64,000 nt of DNA from an uncultured Lachnospiraceae bacterium (GCA_902779305.1 CACZBD010000001.1:62001-126000), one strand, 5' to 3'; positions 25,330-34,078 are shown, numbered from the stretch's first letter. Notes: generated by a model not told the origin, from the sequence alone. Program-made: numbers and translations.

Positions 25330-26961
25330 ATGAAGAAAATCCTGCCGATCGTCATATGCATATCCATGATATTGAGTGCGTGCGGAGCCGCCGGTTTTGG
25401 CGGCTCTGTTTCTGATGCCGTGGATGATGAATACCGCAACTACTATGAGATCTTTGTCTATTCCTTTGCGGATTCTAACGGGGACGGGATCGGCGATCTG
25501 AAGGGTGTGACGGATAAACTTGATTATATCGCAGATCTTGGCTGCAACGGCATCTGGCTCATGCCCGTTCAGCCATCCCCGACCTATCATAAATATGACA
25601 TCACTGACTATACCAATATCGATCCGCAGTATGGCACAATGGGTGACTTTGACAACCTGATCAAAAGTGCCCATAAAAGGTCCATCCGCGTGATCATCGA
25701 TCTTGTGATCAACCACACATCGATCGAACATCCATGGTTTACGGAAGCGGCAGAGTATCTAAGATCCCTTCCCGCATCGGATACTCCCGATCCCGCCAAG
25801 TGTCCGTATGTGGACTATTATCATTTCGCAAAAGAACAGCCGGATGCTTCCTGGTACCCGCTTGCGGGAACGGATTATTATTACGAAGGAAGTTTTTGGG
25901 AGAGGATGCCGGATCTGAATCTTTCCAATGCGGCGGTGCTTTCGGAACTGATGGCGGTTGCGGATTTTTGGATCGACAGGGGCGTGGACGGCTTTCGGAT
26001 GGATGCGCTGATGCATTACAGCGAAACGGACACGAAAGGAAATGCGGAGATATTATGTAAACTATATGATCACTGCAGAGAAAAGGATCCTGATTTTTAC
26101 ATTGTTTCCGAGGTGTGGGCCGCGGAACAGACGATTTTGCAATATTATGTAAACGGAGCGCCGAGCCTGTTTGATTTTCCGATGGCCGGCGCAGAAGGGG
26201 TGCTTGTCAAAGCCGCAAGGGGGAAGATGAGTGAGGAGCGTTTTGTAAGCGGAATGCTTGAGGCAGAAGAGAAACGTTTCGAAGCAAACCCCGATGCGGT
26301 CAATGCGCCGTTTCTGACCAATCATGACATGGGCCGTGTTTCGAATGCGTTAAGCGGAAAGCAGGAAGATCTGAAGATGGCGTCTGCGCTGCTTTTGAGC
26401 ATGAACGGCAATCCGTTTATCTATTACGGCGAAGAACTCGGCATGATCTCCAAAGGGAACCGGGACGAGAATAAGCGGCTTCCGATGCCCTGGACGGAAG
26501 AGGCGCTGTGCAACAGGCCGGGTCTTGCCGGGGAAGGTCAGGCAGCCGGGGAAGGTCAGTCCGGGGCACGGAGCAGAGATTATACGTGTTTCGGGCCGGC
26601 GGATGCGGATGAAGTGATACAGAAGTGCGAACCGTGTGATGTGCAGAGAAAAGATCCCGCCTCGCTGCATGATTTTTACAAAAAGGCGCTTTCCTTAAGA
26701 AACAGGTATCCGCAGATCGCAAGGGGAAGGTCTGAAGCCGTTGCTGACGTTCCGGAGGCGATTTCCAGGGAATGGAAGGGAGAGAGGATCTATATTGTAT
26801 ACAATACGGAGGAAGAGGAAAAGACTGTGACGGATCCCGTGTTTTCGGATAAAATGATCCTTGAAACGTTGTGTGCGACAGACCCGGAACAACAGGCAAC
26901 GCTTTATGACGACGGGCTCATCCTGCCGCCAAAGTCCGTGGTATATCTTAAGGAGAAGTGA
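25330..26961 (+). CDS. Lipid-anchored alpha-amylase family GH13 glycosidase (543 aa)
   Basis: A signal peptide with lipobox LSAC (Cys18) directs it to the outer face of the membrane. The GH13 barrel begins near residue 38 (YEIFVYSFADSNGDGIGDL). All conserved regions are present: region I DLVINH (124-129), region II GFRMDALMH with nucleophile Asp225, region III SEVW with acid/base Glu261, region IV LTNHDM with Asp333. Its N-terminal calcium-type loop SNGDGIGD is intact. The pattern suits oligo-1,6-glucosidase or neopullulanase-like enzymes acting on starch oligosaccharides. It is encoded 6 bases after malG, so cell-surface trimming of alpha-glucans probably feeds the importer. Product specificity cannot be read from sequence alone. 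Confidence 0.9.
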   Translation: MKKILPIVICISMILSACGAAGFGGSVSDAVDDEYRNYYEIFVYSFADSNGDGIGDLKGVTDKLDYIADLGCNGIWLMPVQPSPTYHKYDITDYTNIDPQYGTMGDFDNLIKSAHKRSIRVIIDLVINHTSIEHPWFTEAAEYLRSLPASDTPDPAKCPYVDYYHFAKEQPDASWYPLAGTDYYYEGSFWERMPDLNLSNAAVLSELMAVADFWIDRGVDGFRMDALMHYSETDTKGNAEILCKLYDHCREKDPDFYIVSEVWAAEQTILQYYVNGAPSLFDFPMAGAEGVLVKAARGKMSEERFVSGMLEAEEKRFEANPDAVNAPFLTNHDMGRVSNALSGKQEDLKMASALLLSMNGNPFIYYGEELGMISKGNRDENKRLPMPWTEEALCNRPGLAGEGQAAGEGQSGARSRDYTCFGPADADEVIQKCEPCDVQRKDPASLHDFYKKALSLRNRYPQIARGRSEAVADVPEAISREWKGERIYIVYNTEEEEKTVTDPVFSDKMILETLCATDPEQQATLYDDGLILPPKSVVYLKEK

Positions 26962-26993
26962 TGGCAGATGAACTGTCCGGAGGTCCGGAACGT

Positions 26994-27047
26994 AAAAGAT
27001 GTGATTTTAACGCTATACAAGTGCTTGCATAATGAAAAAGATGTGAT
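26994..27047. repeat. Two 12-bp direct repeats flanking the typA -35
   Basis: AAAAGATGTGAT occurs exactly at 26994-27005 and 27036-27047, 42 bases apart (about four helical turns). The second copy covers the spacer and the edge of the -10 of the predicted promoter. Possible regulator sites; no known consensus is recognised. Confidence 0.45.
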
Positions 27048-27052
27048 ATATT
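27025..27052 (+). promoter_or_regulatory. Promoter of typA
   Basis: TTGCAT (27025-27030), 16-base spacer, TATATT (27047-27052), 139 bases before the ATG. Confidence 0.5.
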
Positions 27053-27056
27053 TGTT

Positions 27057-27152
27057 AAGGCAGTTTCTAAGGTGCAGCCGGGAAACTGTCTTTTATCGTA
27101 AGGACCCGGATCACAGCGTTTATCTGCCGGCATGAAGCGGCAGGGCTGTGAT
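27057..27152 (+). promoter_or_regulatory. Structured 5' leader of typA
   Basis: Two stem-loops lie in tandem. The first pairs AAGGCAGTTTC (27057-27067) with GAAACTGTCTT (27082-27092; one G-U), followed by TTATCG. The second pairs ATCACAGC (27110-27117) with GCTGTGAT (27145-27152), with an inner stem CTGCCG/CGGCAG, followed by TTTTGAT. Either could act as an attenuator; no named RNA family is recognised. Confidence 0.45.
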
Positions 27153-27190
27153 TTTGATAAAACAGAATTTACAAATAAGGAACAAAGAAC

Positions 27191-29020
27191 ATGAGACAGG
27201 CAAGAGAAGATATCAGAAACATCGCGATCATCGCGCACGTCGATCACGGCAAGACCACGCTCGTTGACGAACTGTTAAAGCAGAGCGGGGTGTTCCGCGA
27301 GAACCAGGAAGTGGCGGAGCGCGTCATGGATTCGAACGACATCGAACGCGAGCGCGGGATCACGATCTTATCCAAAAACACCGCGGTAACCTATAAGGGA
27401 ACCAAGATCAACATCGTGGATACGCCGGGACACGCGGATTTCGGCGGCGAGGTTGAGCGCGTGCTGAAGATGGTCAACGGCGCGATCCTGGTCGTGGACG
27501 CGTTTGAGGGCGTGATGCCGCAGACCAAATTTGTGCTCAAGAAAGCGATGGCTTTAAAACTTCCCGTCATCGTCTGCGTGAACAAGGTAGACAGGCCGGA
27601 GGCAAGATGCACGGATGTTGTGGATGAGGTGCTCGAACTGTTCATGGATCTGGACGCGTCGGACGAGCAGCTGGATTGCCCGTTTATTTTTGCGTCTGCC
27701 AAGACCGGACAGTCCGGACTCGACTATAAAAATATCACACCGACCATGGAGCCTCTTTTTGAGGCGATCTTAAATTATATCCCGGCGCCCGAAGGGGATC
27801 CGGATGCGGGGACGCAGGTGCTGATCTCCACGATCGATTACAACGAATATGTGGGAAGGATCGGTGTCGGCAAGGTGGATAACGGCGTGGTGAAGGTCAA
27901 CCAGGAAGCCGTGATCGTCAATGCGCACGAGCCGGAGACGCAGAGAAAGGTCAAGATCTCCGCGCTTTATGAATACGACGGCCTGCAGAAAGTGAATGTC
28001 AAGGAAGCCGGGATCGGCGCGATCGTTGCGATCTCAGGCATCTCGGATATTCATATCGGGGATACGATCTGTTCGCCGGAGGATCCGAAACCGATCCCGT
28101 TCCAGAAGATCTCGGAGCCGACGATCGCGATGCAGTTCATGGTCAACGATTCGCCGCTTGCGGGACAGGAAGGAAAGTACGTGACGAGCCGCCACTTGAG
28201 GGACCGTTTGTTCAGGGAACTGAATACGGATGTGAGCCTGCGCGTGGAGGAAACGGAATCCACCGAGTGCTTTAAGGTATCGGGACGCGGGGAACTGCAT
28301 CTGTCAGTCCTGATCGAAAACATGCGCAGGGAAGGCTATGAATTTGCGGTCAGCAAGGCGGAGGTGCTGTATCATACGGACAGCAAGGGACGCAAAACAG
28401 AACCGATGGAGCTGGCTTATGTGGATGTTCCGGAAGAATTCTCCGGCACCGTCATCGAGAAGCTCGGACAGCGCAAAGGGGAACTGCAGAATATGACGCC
28501 GATCACCGGCGGCTACACTCGTCTGGAATTCTCGATCCCTTCCAGAGGACTCATCGGATACCGCGGCGAATTCATGACGGATACCAAAGGAAACGGGATC
28601 ATCAATACGATCTTTGACGAATACGCGCCGTATAAAGGCGATATCCAGTACAGAAAACAGGGTAGCCTGATCGCGTTTGAAAGCGGGGAATCCGTGACCT
28701 ACGGCCTGTTTAACGCGCAGGAGAGGGGTATCTTGTTCATCGGCCCCGGCGAAAAAGTTTATTCCGGCATGGTCATCGGCCAGAACGGAAAACCCGAAGA
28801 TGTCGAGATCAATGTCTGCAAGACCAAGCATCTGACCAACACCCGCGCTTCCGGATCGGATGAAGCCCTGCGCTTAACGCCGCCGAAGATCTTATCTTTG
28901 GAGCAGGCGCTCGAGTTCATCGACACGGATGAGCTTCTCGAGATCACGCCCGAGTCTCTCCGCATCCGCAAGAAGATCCTCGACCCGACTCTCAGAAAAC
29001 GCGCATCGTTCAAAAAATGA
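27191..29020 (+). CDS. typA: Translational GTPase TypA/BipA (609 aa)
   Basis: Ribosome-associated GTPase related to EF-G, involved in 50S assembly and stress or cold adaptation. The G domain has G1 AHVDHGKTT, switch I region with ERERGITI, G3 [15 protein letters not shown]4 NKVDRPEAR and G5 SAKTGQ. Domain II, the EF-G-like domains III and V ([21 protein letters not shown]) and the TypA-specific C-terminal domain ([35 protein letters not shown]-like region) follow. Length of about 610 residues matches the family. It is the sole gene of its transcript, with a structured leader and a repeat element directly after the stop codon. Confidence 0.97.
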   Translation: MRQAREDIRNIAIIAHVDHGKTTLVDELLKQSGVFRENQEVAERVMDSNDIERERGITILSKNTAVTYKGTKINIVDTPGHADFGGEVERVLKMVNGAILVVDAFEGVMPQTKFVLKKAMALKLPVIVCVNKVDRPEARCTDVVDEVLELFMDLDASDEQLDCPFIFASAKTGQSGLDYKNITPTMEPLFEAILNYIPAPEGDPDAGTQVLISTIDYNEYVGRIGVGKVDNGVVKVNQEAVIVNAHEPETQRKVKISALYEYDGLQKVNVKEAGIGAIVAISGISDIHIGDTICSPEDPKPIPFQKISEPTIAMQFMVNDSPLAGQEGKYVTSRHLRDRLFRELNTDVSLRVEETESTECFKVSGRGELHLSVLIENMRREGYEFAVSKAEVLYHTDSKGRKTEPMELAYVDVPEEFSGTVIEKLGQRKGELQNMTPITGGYTRLEFSIPSRGLIGYRGEFMTDTKGNGIINTIFDEYAPYKGDIQYRKQGSLIAFESGESVTYGLFNAQERGILFIGPGEKVYSGMVIGQNGKPEDVEINVCKTKHLTNTRASGSDEALRLTPPKILSLEQALEFIDTDELLEITPESLRIRKKILDPTLRKRASFKK

Positions 29021-29021
29021 T

Positions 29022-29179
29022 CCCTTGGGGACGGGGTTAGTGGCTCATTTTTATGTAAACCACTTGCGTCGCTGTTCCGGCACTATTTCAGCTTTTTTCT
29101 TGAAAAGTGGACCCCTAACCCCGTCCCCGAGAGACCAAAATATGTGCCAAAAGTGGACCACAAACCCCGTCCCCAAGGG
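29022..29179. repeat. Palindrome-bounded REP/MITE-like element of about 158 bp
   Basis: A perfect 17-bp inverted repeat bounds it: CCCTTGGGGACGGGGTT (29022-29038) and AACCCCGTCCCCAAGGG (29163-29179). A third, internal copy AACCCCGTCCCC lies at 29117-29128. The two right-hand copies are each preceded by AAAAGTGGACC, giving a direct repeat of about 28 bp (29103-29130 and 29149-29177). No transposase is encoded. It starts one base after the typA stop and may also end that transcript. The pattern resembles REP or miniature inverted-repeat elements mobilised in trans (inference). Confidence 0.7.
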
Positions 29180-29209
29180 CTCACCAAGGGACCACAAGGG
29201 GCAGGTGTG

Positions 29210-29238
29210 TTGACGGGAGAATGTGAATCTGTTATGAT
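29210..29238 (+). promoter_or_regulatory. Promoter of the lysine-riboswitch/dapAB transcript
   Basis: TTGACG (29210-29215), 17-base spacer, TATGAT (29233-29238). The riboswitch starts directly downstream, as expected. Confidence 0.75.
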
Positions 29239-29241
29239 ACG

Positions 29242-29397
29242 TTTTGGATAGAGGTCGCGCCTGATATCAGTAGCAGCGTGGATGCCCGCCCGGGCATGTG
29301 AAGCATTGTGAAAGGAGACGGCGCCGAAAGAGGCAGGAGTGGCAGCCTGCGCTTGGGCATGCATTTAAGAGATGTATGACTGTCATCGGGAACAAAA
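29242..29397 (+). ncRNA. Lysine riboswitch (L-box) aptamer
   Basis: Hallmarks of the L-box are in order: AGAGGTCGCG then ATCAGTAG near the 5' end, TGAAAGGAGACGGCGCCGAA in the middle, CTTGGGCATG, and GACTGTCATCGGG near the 3' end. P1 can form between TTTTG (29242-29246) and CAAAA (29393-29397). It lies upstream of dapA and dapB, the first committed genes of lysine synthesis. Lysine binding is expected to favour the terminator at 29441-29470 and switch the operon off. The consensus match and the context together make this assignment strong. Confidence 0.9.
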
Positions 29398-29440
29398 GAC
29401 CGGATGGAGAGCTATCGAAACACAATGAGAATTGTATTTT

Positions 29441-29470
29441 GAGCCGGTCCTTGTATGCCCGGCTTTTTTT
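29441..29470 (+). terminator. Riboswitch-controlled terminator
   Basis: GAGCCGG (29441-29447) pairs with CCGGCTT (29459-29465, including one G-U), followed by TTTTTTT to 29470. It is the expression platform of the L-box, 68 bases before dapA. Confidence 0.8.
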
Positions 29471-29537
29471 GCGGATGTTATAACAAGGAACAAGTGTAAG
29501 GGGAAAAGGACCCCGGACAAGCGAAGGAGGAGTAACA

Positions 29538-30422
29538 ATGGCTATTTTTACCGGAGCGGGTGTCGCGATCACGACACCGTTCAAAGAAAACGGAGAGATT
29601 GATTTTGACACCTTTACCAAACAGATCGAATTTCAGATCGCAGGCGGAACCGACGCGATCATCGTATGCGGCTCGACGGGAGAATCCAGCTGCTTAAGTC
29701 ATGAGGAACATCTGGACGTGATCCGTCACTGCTGCAAGGTGGTCAACAAACGTCTTCCGGTCATCGCGGGAACCGGTTCGAATTGTACGGAAACGGCGAT
29801 CTATCTGTCGCAGGAAGCCGAAAAAGCCGGCGCGGACGGCATTCTTGTCGTATCGCCCTACTATAATAAAGCGACGCAGCAGGGTCTGATCGAGCACTTC
29901 ACGATGGTCGCAAACAGTGTGAAGATCCCGATGCTTCTGTACAATATCCAGGGCAGGACCGGCATCAACATCCTGCCGGAGACGATCGTAACCCTTTGCA
30001 AAAACGTGGAAAACATCGTCGGTGTCAAGGAAGCTTCCGGCAACATTTCCCAGGTTGCCAAGATCTTGGAACTTGCAGACGGCTGCGTGGACCTTTATTC
30101 GGGGGATGACAACCAGACGGTGCCGATCATGTCGCTCGGCGGACTCGGCGTCATTTCCGTGCTTTCCAACATTGCGCCCCAGAAGACCCACAACATCTGC
30201 CAGGCGATGCTTGACAATGATGTGAAGAAAGCGGCAGGCCTGCAGCTGGAAGCGATCAGCCTGATCGACGCGCTGTTCTCCGAAGTGAATCCGATCCCCG
30301 TCAAACGGGCACTCGAGTTCCAGGGAAGAGATTCAGGGGTTGTCCGCAGACCGCTCACACGCATGGAAGATGCGCACGCGGCGGTACTGAAAGCGGAAAT
30401 GGAAAGATACGGCGCTTTATAA
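29538..30422 (+). CDS. dapA: 4-hydroxy-tetrahydrodipicolinate synthase DapA (294 aa)
   Basis: Condenses pyruvate with L-aspartate semialdehyde, the committed step towards diaminopimelate and lysine. The TIM-barrel class I aldolase motifs are present: GSTGES (45-50, pyruvate binding), the SPYYNKATQQG loop (106-116), Tyr135 in LLYNIQGRTG, and the Schiff-base Lys164 in VGVKEASG. AAGGAGGAGT precedes ATG 29538. dapB follows after 20 bases and both sit behind a lysine riboswitch, so they form a lysine-repressed operon supplying cell-wall diaminopimelate. Length is typical. Confidence 0.97.
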   Translation: MAIFTGAGVAITTPFKENGEIDFDTFTKQIEFQIAGGTDAIIVCGSTGESSCLSHEEHLDVIRHCCKVVNKRLPVIAGTGSNCTETAIYLSQEAEKAGADGILVVSPYYNKATQQGLIEHFTMVANSVKIPMLLYNIQGRTGINILPETIVTLCKNVENIVGVKEASGNISQVAKILELADGCVDLYSGDDNQTVPIMSLGGLGVISVLSNIAPQKTHNICQAMLDNDVKKAAGLQLEAISLIDALFSEVNPIPVKRALEFQGRDSGVVRRPLTRMEDAHAAVLKAEMERYGAL

Positions 30423-30442
30423 AAATCACGGAGTATAAGATT

Positions 30443-31201
30443 ATGACAAAAATGATCATGCACGGCTGCAACGGCCGTATGGGACAGATGATCACCGGGA
30501 TCGTGAAAGAGGATTCGGAGATCGAGATCGTTGCAGGGATCGATATCAATGACAGCATCCAAAATGACTACCCGGTATTTGCTTCGCTTAAGGATTGCGC
30601 TGTCGAAGCGGATGTGGTGGTGGATTTTGGAACGGCATCGGCGGTGGACGATCTTCTTGCCTGCTGCGAAGAGAAAAACCTTCCGGTTGTCGTCTGCACG
30701 ACGGGCCTCAGTGAAGAACAGACCGGCCGTCTGAACGAAACAAGTAAAAAGATCGCCATCCTTCGCTCTGCGAACATGTCTCTTGGCATCAACCTGCTGA
30801 TGAAACTTCTGCAGGATGCCGTCAAGGTTTTGGGACCTGCGGGCTTTGATGTGGAGATCGTGGAAAAGCATCACAGGATGAAACTGGATGCGCCGAGCGG
30901 TACGGCCCTGGCACTTGCGGATGCCGTCAACGAAGCGGCTGACAATAGCTACGAGTATGTCTATGACAGAAGCAGCGTCAGGCAGAAACGCGGCGCGAAA
31001 GAACTTGGGATCTCCGCCGTCAGAGGCGGTACGATCGTGGGCGATCATGATGTGATCTTTGCCGGCGAGGATGAAGTGATCACCTTTTCACACAGGGCAT
31101 ACAGCAGAGCAGTTTTTGCAAAGGGCGCCGTTTCTGCGGCCAAATTCCTCGCAGATAAGGGCCCGGGGCTGTACGACATGTCCGATGTGATCAATGCTTA
31201 G
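30443..31201 (+). CDS. dapB: 4-hydroxy-tetrahydrodipicolinate reductase DapB (252 aa)
   Basis: NAD(P)H-dependent reductase acting directly after DapA. The nucleotide-binding loop HGCNGRMGQM is at the N-terminus, and the catalytic/substrate signature EKHHRMKLDAPSGTAL is around residues 146-161. GDHDVIFAGEDEVITFSHRA is the C-terminal family block. The gene starts 20 bases after dapA and shares its riboswitch control. No clear terminator follows; the next gene begins 156 bases later. Confidence 0.97.
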   Translation: MTKMIMHGCNGRMGQMITGIVKEDSEIEIVAGIDINDSIQNDYPVFASLKDCAVEADVVVDFGTASAVDDLLACCEEKNLPVVVCTTGLSEEQTGRLNETSKKIAILRSANMSLGINLLMKLLQDAVKVLGPAGFDVEIVEKHHRMKLDAPSGTALALADAVNEAADNSYEYVYDRSSVRQKRGAKELGISAVRGGTIVGDHDVIFAGEDEVITFSHRAYSRAVFAKGAVSAAKFLADKGPGLYDMSDVINA

Positions 31202-31356
31202 TCAAGATCAAAAGCATTCTGTCCTTTTTCAGAAATGTTTCGTATATTAAGTCAGATGCTTTACGGTCTGATGAAAGACCCGGAACTGTTAAACTTTTAT
31301 TGGCGTCGTAGCAGGCGCGCCGCCAATTGCACAAGGCCTGCGGCAAGGTACTGTAA

Positions 31357-31554
31357 ATGACGGAAAATAACAGAATTGATGATGAATTACTGGAAAATGT
31401 AAGCGGCGGCACCGGAAATCCTTCGCAAAACGAGCAGGAATCGGAAGTGCACAAACTGGCATGGTGCAGCAGCTGCAAAACGAAGGTACCGTACAAGGAG
31501 TTCTCCGGCGGCAGGTATGTCTGCCAGTTTTGCGGACAGTTCCTGGATATCTGA
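31357..31554 (+). CDS. Small peptide with double-glycine leader and zinc-ribbon core (65 aa)
   Basis: Residues 1-18 read as a bacteriocin-type leader: an acidic, amphipathic segment DDELLENVSGG ending in Gly17-Gly18, the cleavage point used by peptidase-containing ABC exporters. The remaining 47 residues hold two CxxC pairs (C37/C40 and C56/C59), a compact zinc-ribbon-like module, with an acidic linker before it. No exporter, immunity or modification gene is adjacent. The ribosome binding site is only modest (GCAAGG about 9 bases upstream). The 5' leader can fold (ATTGGCG 31299-31305 with CGCCAAT 31321-31327). A strong hairpin follows the stop. It may be an exported peptide or simply a protein with a leader-like N-terminus; function unknown. 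Confidence 0.7.
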   Translation: MTENNRIDDELLENVSGGTGNPSQNEQESEVHKLAWCSSCKTKVPYKEFSGGRYVCQFCGQFLDI

Positions 31555-31559
31555 GCTGA

Positions 31560-31588
31560 TCAAGTGGCGGGTAATACCCGCCACTTGA
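31560..31588 (+). terminator. Strong hairpin after the small peptide gene
   Basis: TCAAGTGGCGGGT (31560-31572) pairs perfectly with ACCCGCCACTTGA (31576-31588) around a 3-base loop. There is no U-tail, so termination may be inefficient. Its 3' arm overlaps the -35 of the rny promoter. Confidence 0.55.
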
Positions 31589-31613
31589 CATAACATGGTT
31601 AAGCGTATAAAAT
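31585..31613 (+). promoter_or_regulatory. Promoter of rny
   Basis: Consensus TTGACA (31585-31590), 17-base spacer, TAAAAT (31608-31613), 83 bases before the GTG start. The leader contains a perfect palindrome TAGGGCA-ACTA-TGCCCTA (31637-31654), a possible operator or stem. Confidence 0.65.
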
Positions 31614-31695
31614 TGAACTGTTGTATATCTGTCAGTTAGGGCAACTATGCCCTATGAAATATTGTACAATGAAAACCAAATAAGGAGGTATTCCT

Positions 31696-33243
31696 GTGAT
31701 CTATGTGATTATTGGAGCCGCCGTGGCAGTGATCCTGACAGCAGTGATCGCTTACAAGCTCGGTTACAAGGGCCGTAAGAATGCCGATGAAACGAAGATC
31801 GCAAACGCCGAGACCAAGGCAAGAGAGATCATCGATGAGGCATTGAAGACCGCCGAAGCCAAGAAGCGGGAAAGTCTTCTGGAAGTCAAGGAAGAGTCCA
31901 TCCGTACCAAGAATGAACTCGAGAAAGAGACGAAGGAAAGACGTTCGGAACTGCAGCGCCTCGAGAGAAGAGTGCAGCAGAAGGAAGAGAACGTTGACAA
32001 GAAGACCGAGGCGATCGAGCGCAAAGAGCAGAGTCTTGCAGCCAAGGAAGAAAATCTTGCACGGCAGAAAGAAGAAGTATCAAAGCTCAATCAGCAGAGA
32101 GTACAGGAACTGGAACGAATCTCCGGATTAACCTCTGAACAGGCAAAAGAGTATCTGTTAAGAATTGTTGAAGACGAAGTAAAGCATGAAACAGCACTTT
32201 TGGTCAAGGAATTAGAAACCAAGGCCAAAGAAGAAGCCGACAAAAAAGCCAGAGACATGGTCGTTACCGCGATCCAGAAATGCGCGGCAGACCATGTGGC
32301 AGAAAGTACCGTATCCGTGGTACAACTGCCGGGCGATGAGATGAAAGGCCGTATCATCGGACGTGAAGGAAGAAATATCCGTACGCTCGAGACGTTGACC
32401 GGTGTGGAACTGATCATCGACGATACGCCGGAAGCCGTTGTTTTGTCAGGCTTTGACCCGATCAGAAGAGAAGTGGCGCGTATCGCCCTTGAAAAACTGA
32501 TCGTGGACGGAAGGATCCACCCGGCCAGGATCGAAGAGATGGTCGAGAAAGCACAAAAAGAAGTGGAGACCATGATCCGTGAAGAGGGCGAAGCGGCAAC
32601 GCTGGAAGTCGGTGTTCACGGCATTCATCCCGAACTGGTCAAGCTGCTTGGCCGCATGAAGTTCAGGACGAGTTACGGTCAGAATGCGCTGAAGCATTCG
32701 ATCGAGGTTTCCCTGTTATCCGGTCTTCTGGCAGCAGAGATCGGGGTGGACGTCAGACTTGCAAAGCGTGCGGGACTCCTGCATGATATCGGCAAGGCTG
32801 TCGATCATGAAATGGAAGGCTCCCATATCCAGCTTGGCGCGGAACTGTGCCGCAAATATAAGGAGTCAGCAATCGTCATCAACAGTGTGGAATCCCATCA
32901 CGGCGATGTGGAACCGCAGTCTCTGATCGCTTGCATCGTGCAGGCCGCCGATACGATCTCCGCGGCACGTCCGGGCGCGAGAAGAGAGACCCTGGAAACA
33001 TATACTAACAGATTAAAACAACTCGAAGACATTTCGAACTCCTTTAAGGGAGTGGATAAATCTTTTGCGATTCAGGCAGGCAGAGAGGTTCGTATCATGG
33101 TAGTTCCTGAGCAGGTTACGGATGATGATATGGTCCTGATGGCTCGTGACATTTCCAAGAAGATCGAAGAGGAAATGGAGTATCCGGGACAGATCAAAGT
33201 CAACGTGATCCGCGAAAGCAGAGTGACCGATTATGCGAAATAA
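31696..33243 (+). CDS. rny: Ribonuclease Y (515 aa)
   Basis: Membrane-anchored endoribonuclease that starts bulk mRNA decay in Firmicutes. Start codon is GTG at 31696, set by AAGGAGG (31682-31688). Order: membrane anchor (about 1-20), long charged coiled coil (about 25-165), KH domain with [20 protein letters not shown] (about 217-236), and HD hydrolase domain with HSIEVSLL and [12 protein letters not shown] (metal-binding His-Asp about 355-360). The C-terminal region ends DYAK. Length of about 515 is typical. It is monocistronic, with its own promoter and a terminator at 33267-33312. Confidence 0.97.
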   Translation: MIYVIIGAAVAVILTAVIAYKLGYKGRKNADETKIANAETKAREIIDEALKTAEAKKRESLLEVKEESIRTKNELEKETKERRSELQRLERRVQQKEENVDKKTEAIERKEQSLAAKEENLARQKEEVSKLNQQRVQELERISGLTSEQAKEYLLRIVEDEVKHETALLVKELETKAKEEADKKARDMVVTAIQKCAADHVAESTVSVVQLPGDEMKGRIIGREGRNIRTLETLTGVELIIDDTPEAVVLSGFDPIRREVARIALEKLIVDGRIHPARIEEMVEKAQKEVETMIREEGEAATLEVGVHGIHPELVKLLGRMKFRTSYGQNALKHSIEVSLLSGLLAAEIGVDVRLAKRAGLLHDIGKAVDHEMEGSHIQLGAELCRKYKESAIVINSVESHHGDVEPQSLIACIVQAADTISAARPGARRETLETYTNRLKQLEDISNSFKGVDKSFAIQAGREVRIMVVPEQVTDDDMVLMARDISKKIEEEMEYPGQIKVNVIRESRVTDYAK

Positions 33244-33266
33244 AGGTCGAAAATGATATGAGAATG

Positions 33267-33312
33267 AAAATGCACCGAAGAATATGAAAACATATTTTAC
33301 GGTGCATTTTTT
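33267..33312 (+). terminator. Terminator of rny
   Basis: AAAATGCACCG (33267-33277) pairs with CGGTGCATTTT (33300-33310), with an inner AATATG/CATATT stem, followed by more T residues. Confidence 0.85.
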
Positions 33313-33336
33313 ACGTAATTTGAAGGAGGGATGATC

Positions 33337-34065
33337 ATGAAGCTGGTGTTCATCAGACACGGGGAACCGGACTACGAGATCGACGGGCTGACCGAAAAAG
33401 GAAAAATCGAGGCAGACCTTCTTGCAGACCGTCTGGAAGACTTTCCTATGGATGAGATCTTTGTCTCCCCGCTCGGACGCGCAAAGGAAACGGCGGCCCC
33501 GACTTTAAAAAGATTGAACCGGGAGGCAGAGGAACTGGAATGGCTGAAAGAATTTCCGCCAAGGATCAGCCGTCCCGACAGACCACAGATCGAATCGATC
33601 GCATGGGACTGGATGCCGAAAGACTGGACGGTATGCCCTGATTTTTACGACTATGACAACTGGTGGAAACATCCGGTGATGGAAGCGGGACATGTCGGCG
33701 ACGAATACATGCGGGTGACGGGACTGTTCGGAGAACTTTTAAAGAAACACGGTTATGAAAAAGAGGGAAATCTGTTCCGCGTCACGAAGGCGAATAACGA
33801 TACGCTGGTCTTTTTCTGCCATTTCGGTCTGACGGCGGTGCTGATGAGTTATCTGCTCCATGTGTCGCCGATGATCCTCTGGCATGGCATGGTCGCAGCG
33901 CCGACCGCCGTTACCGTCATTGCAACAGAAGAGCGGCAGGAAGGCTATGCATCTTTTCGCATGAATCTCTTCGGCGATACGTCGCATCTGACACAGCGCG
34001 GGGAGCCGGTGTCCTTCGCGGCAAGGTTCTGCGAATGCTATGACAATGCAGGCGAGCGCCACTGA
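33337..34065 (+). CDS. Histidine phosphatase superfamily protein (242 aa)
   Basis: Branch-1 histidine phosphatase (phosphoglycerate-mutase-like fold). The phospho-acceptor motif LVFIRHGEPD is at the N-terminus (His8). The second catalytic His lies in FFCHFGLTAVL (about residue 162). SPLGRAKETAAPTL is the conserved Arg-containing segment. ATG 33337 was chosen over ATG 33331 because GGAGGG abuts the latter and lies 6 bases from the former. Family members include cofactor-dependent mutases and small-molecule or sugar phosphatases; the substrate cannot be inferred. It is encoded convergently with the next gene, 13 bases between stops, no terminator visible. Confidence 0.88.
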   Translation: MKLVFIRHGEPDYEIDGLTEKGKIEADLLADRLEDFPMDEIFVSPLGRAKETAAPTLKRLNREAEELEWLKEFPPRISRPDRPQIESIAWDWMPKDWTVCPDFYDYDNWWKHPVMEAGHVGDEYMRVTGLFGELLKKHGYEKEGNLFRVTKANNDTLVFFCHFGLTAVLMSYLLHVSPMILWHGMVAAPTAVTVIATEERQEGYASFRMNLFGDTSHLTQRGEPVSFAARFCECYDNAGERH

Positions 34066-34078
34066 GCGGCGGGCGATC

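Noticed and set aside
24679..25731. Open frame of 350 codons on the - strand across malG and the amylase gene
   Set aside because: Crosses two clearly identified + strand genes; His/Arg/Asp-rich antisense composition.
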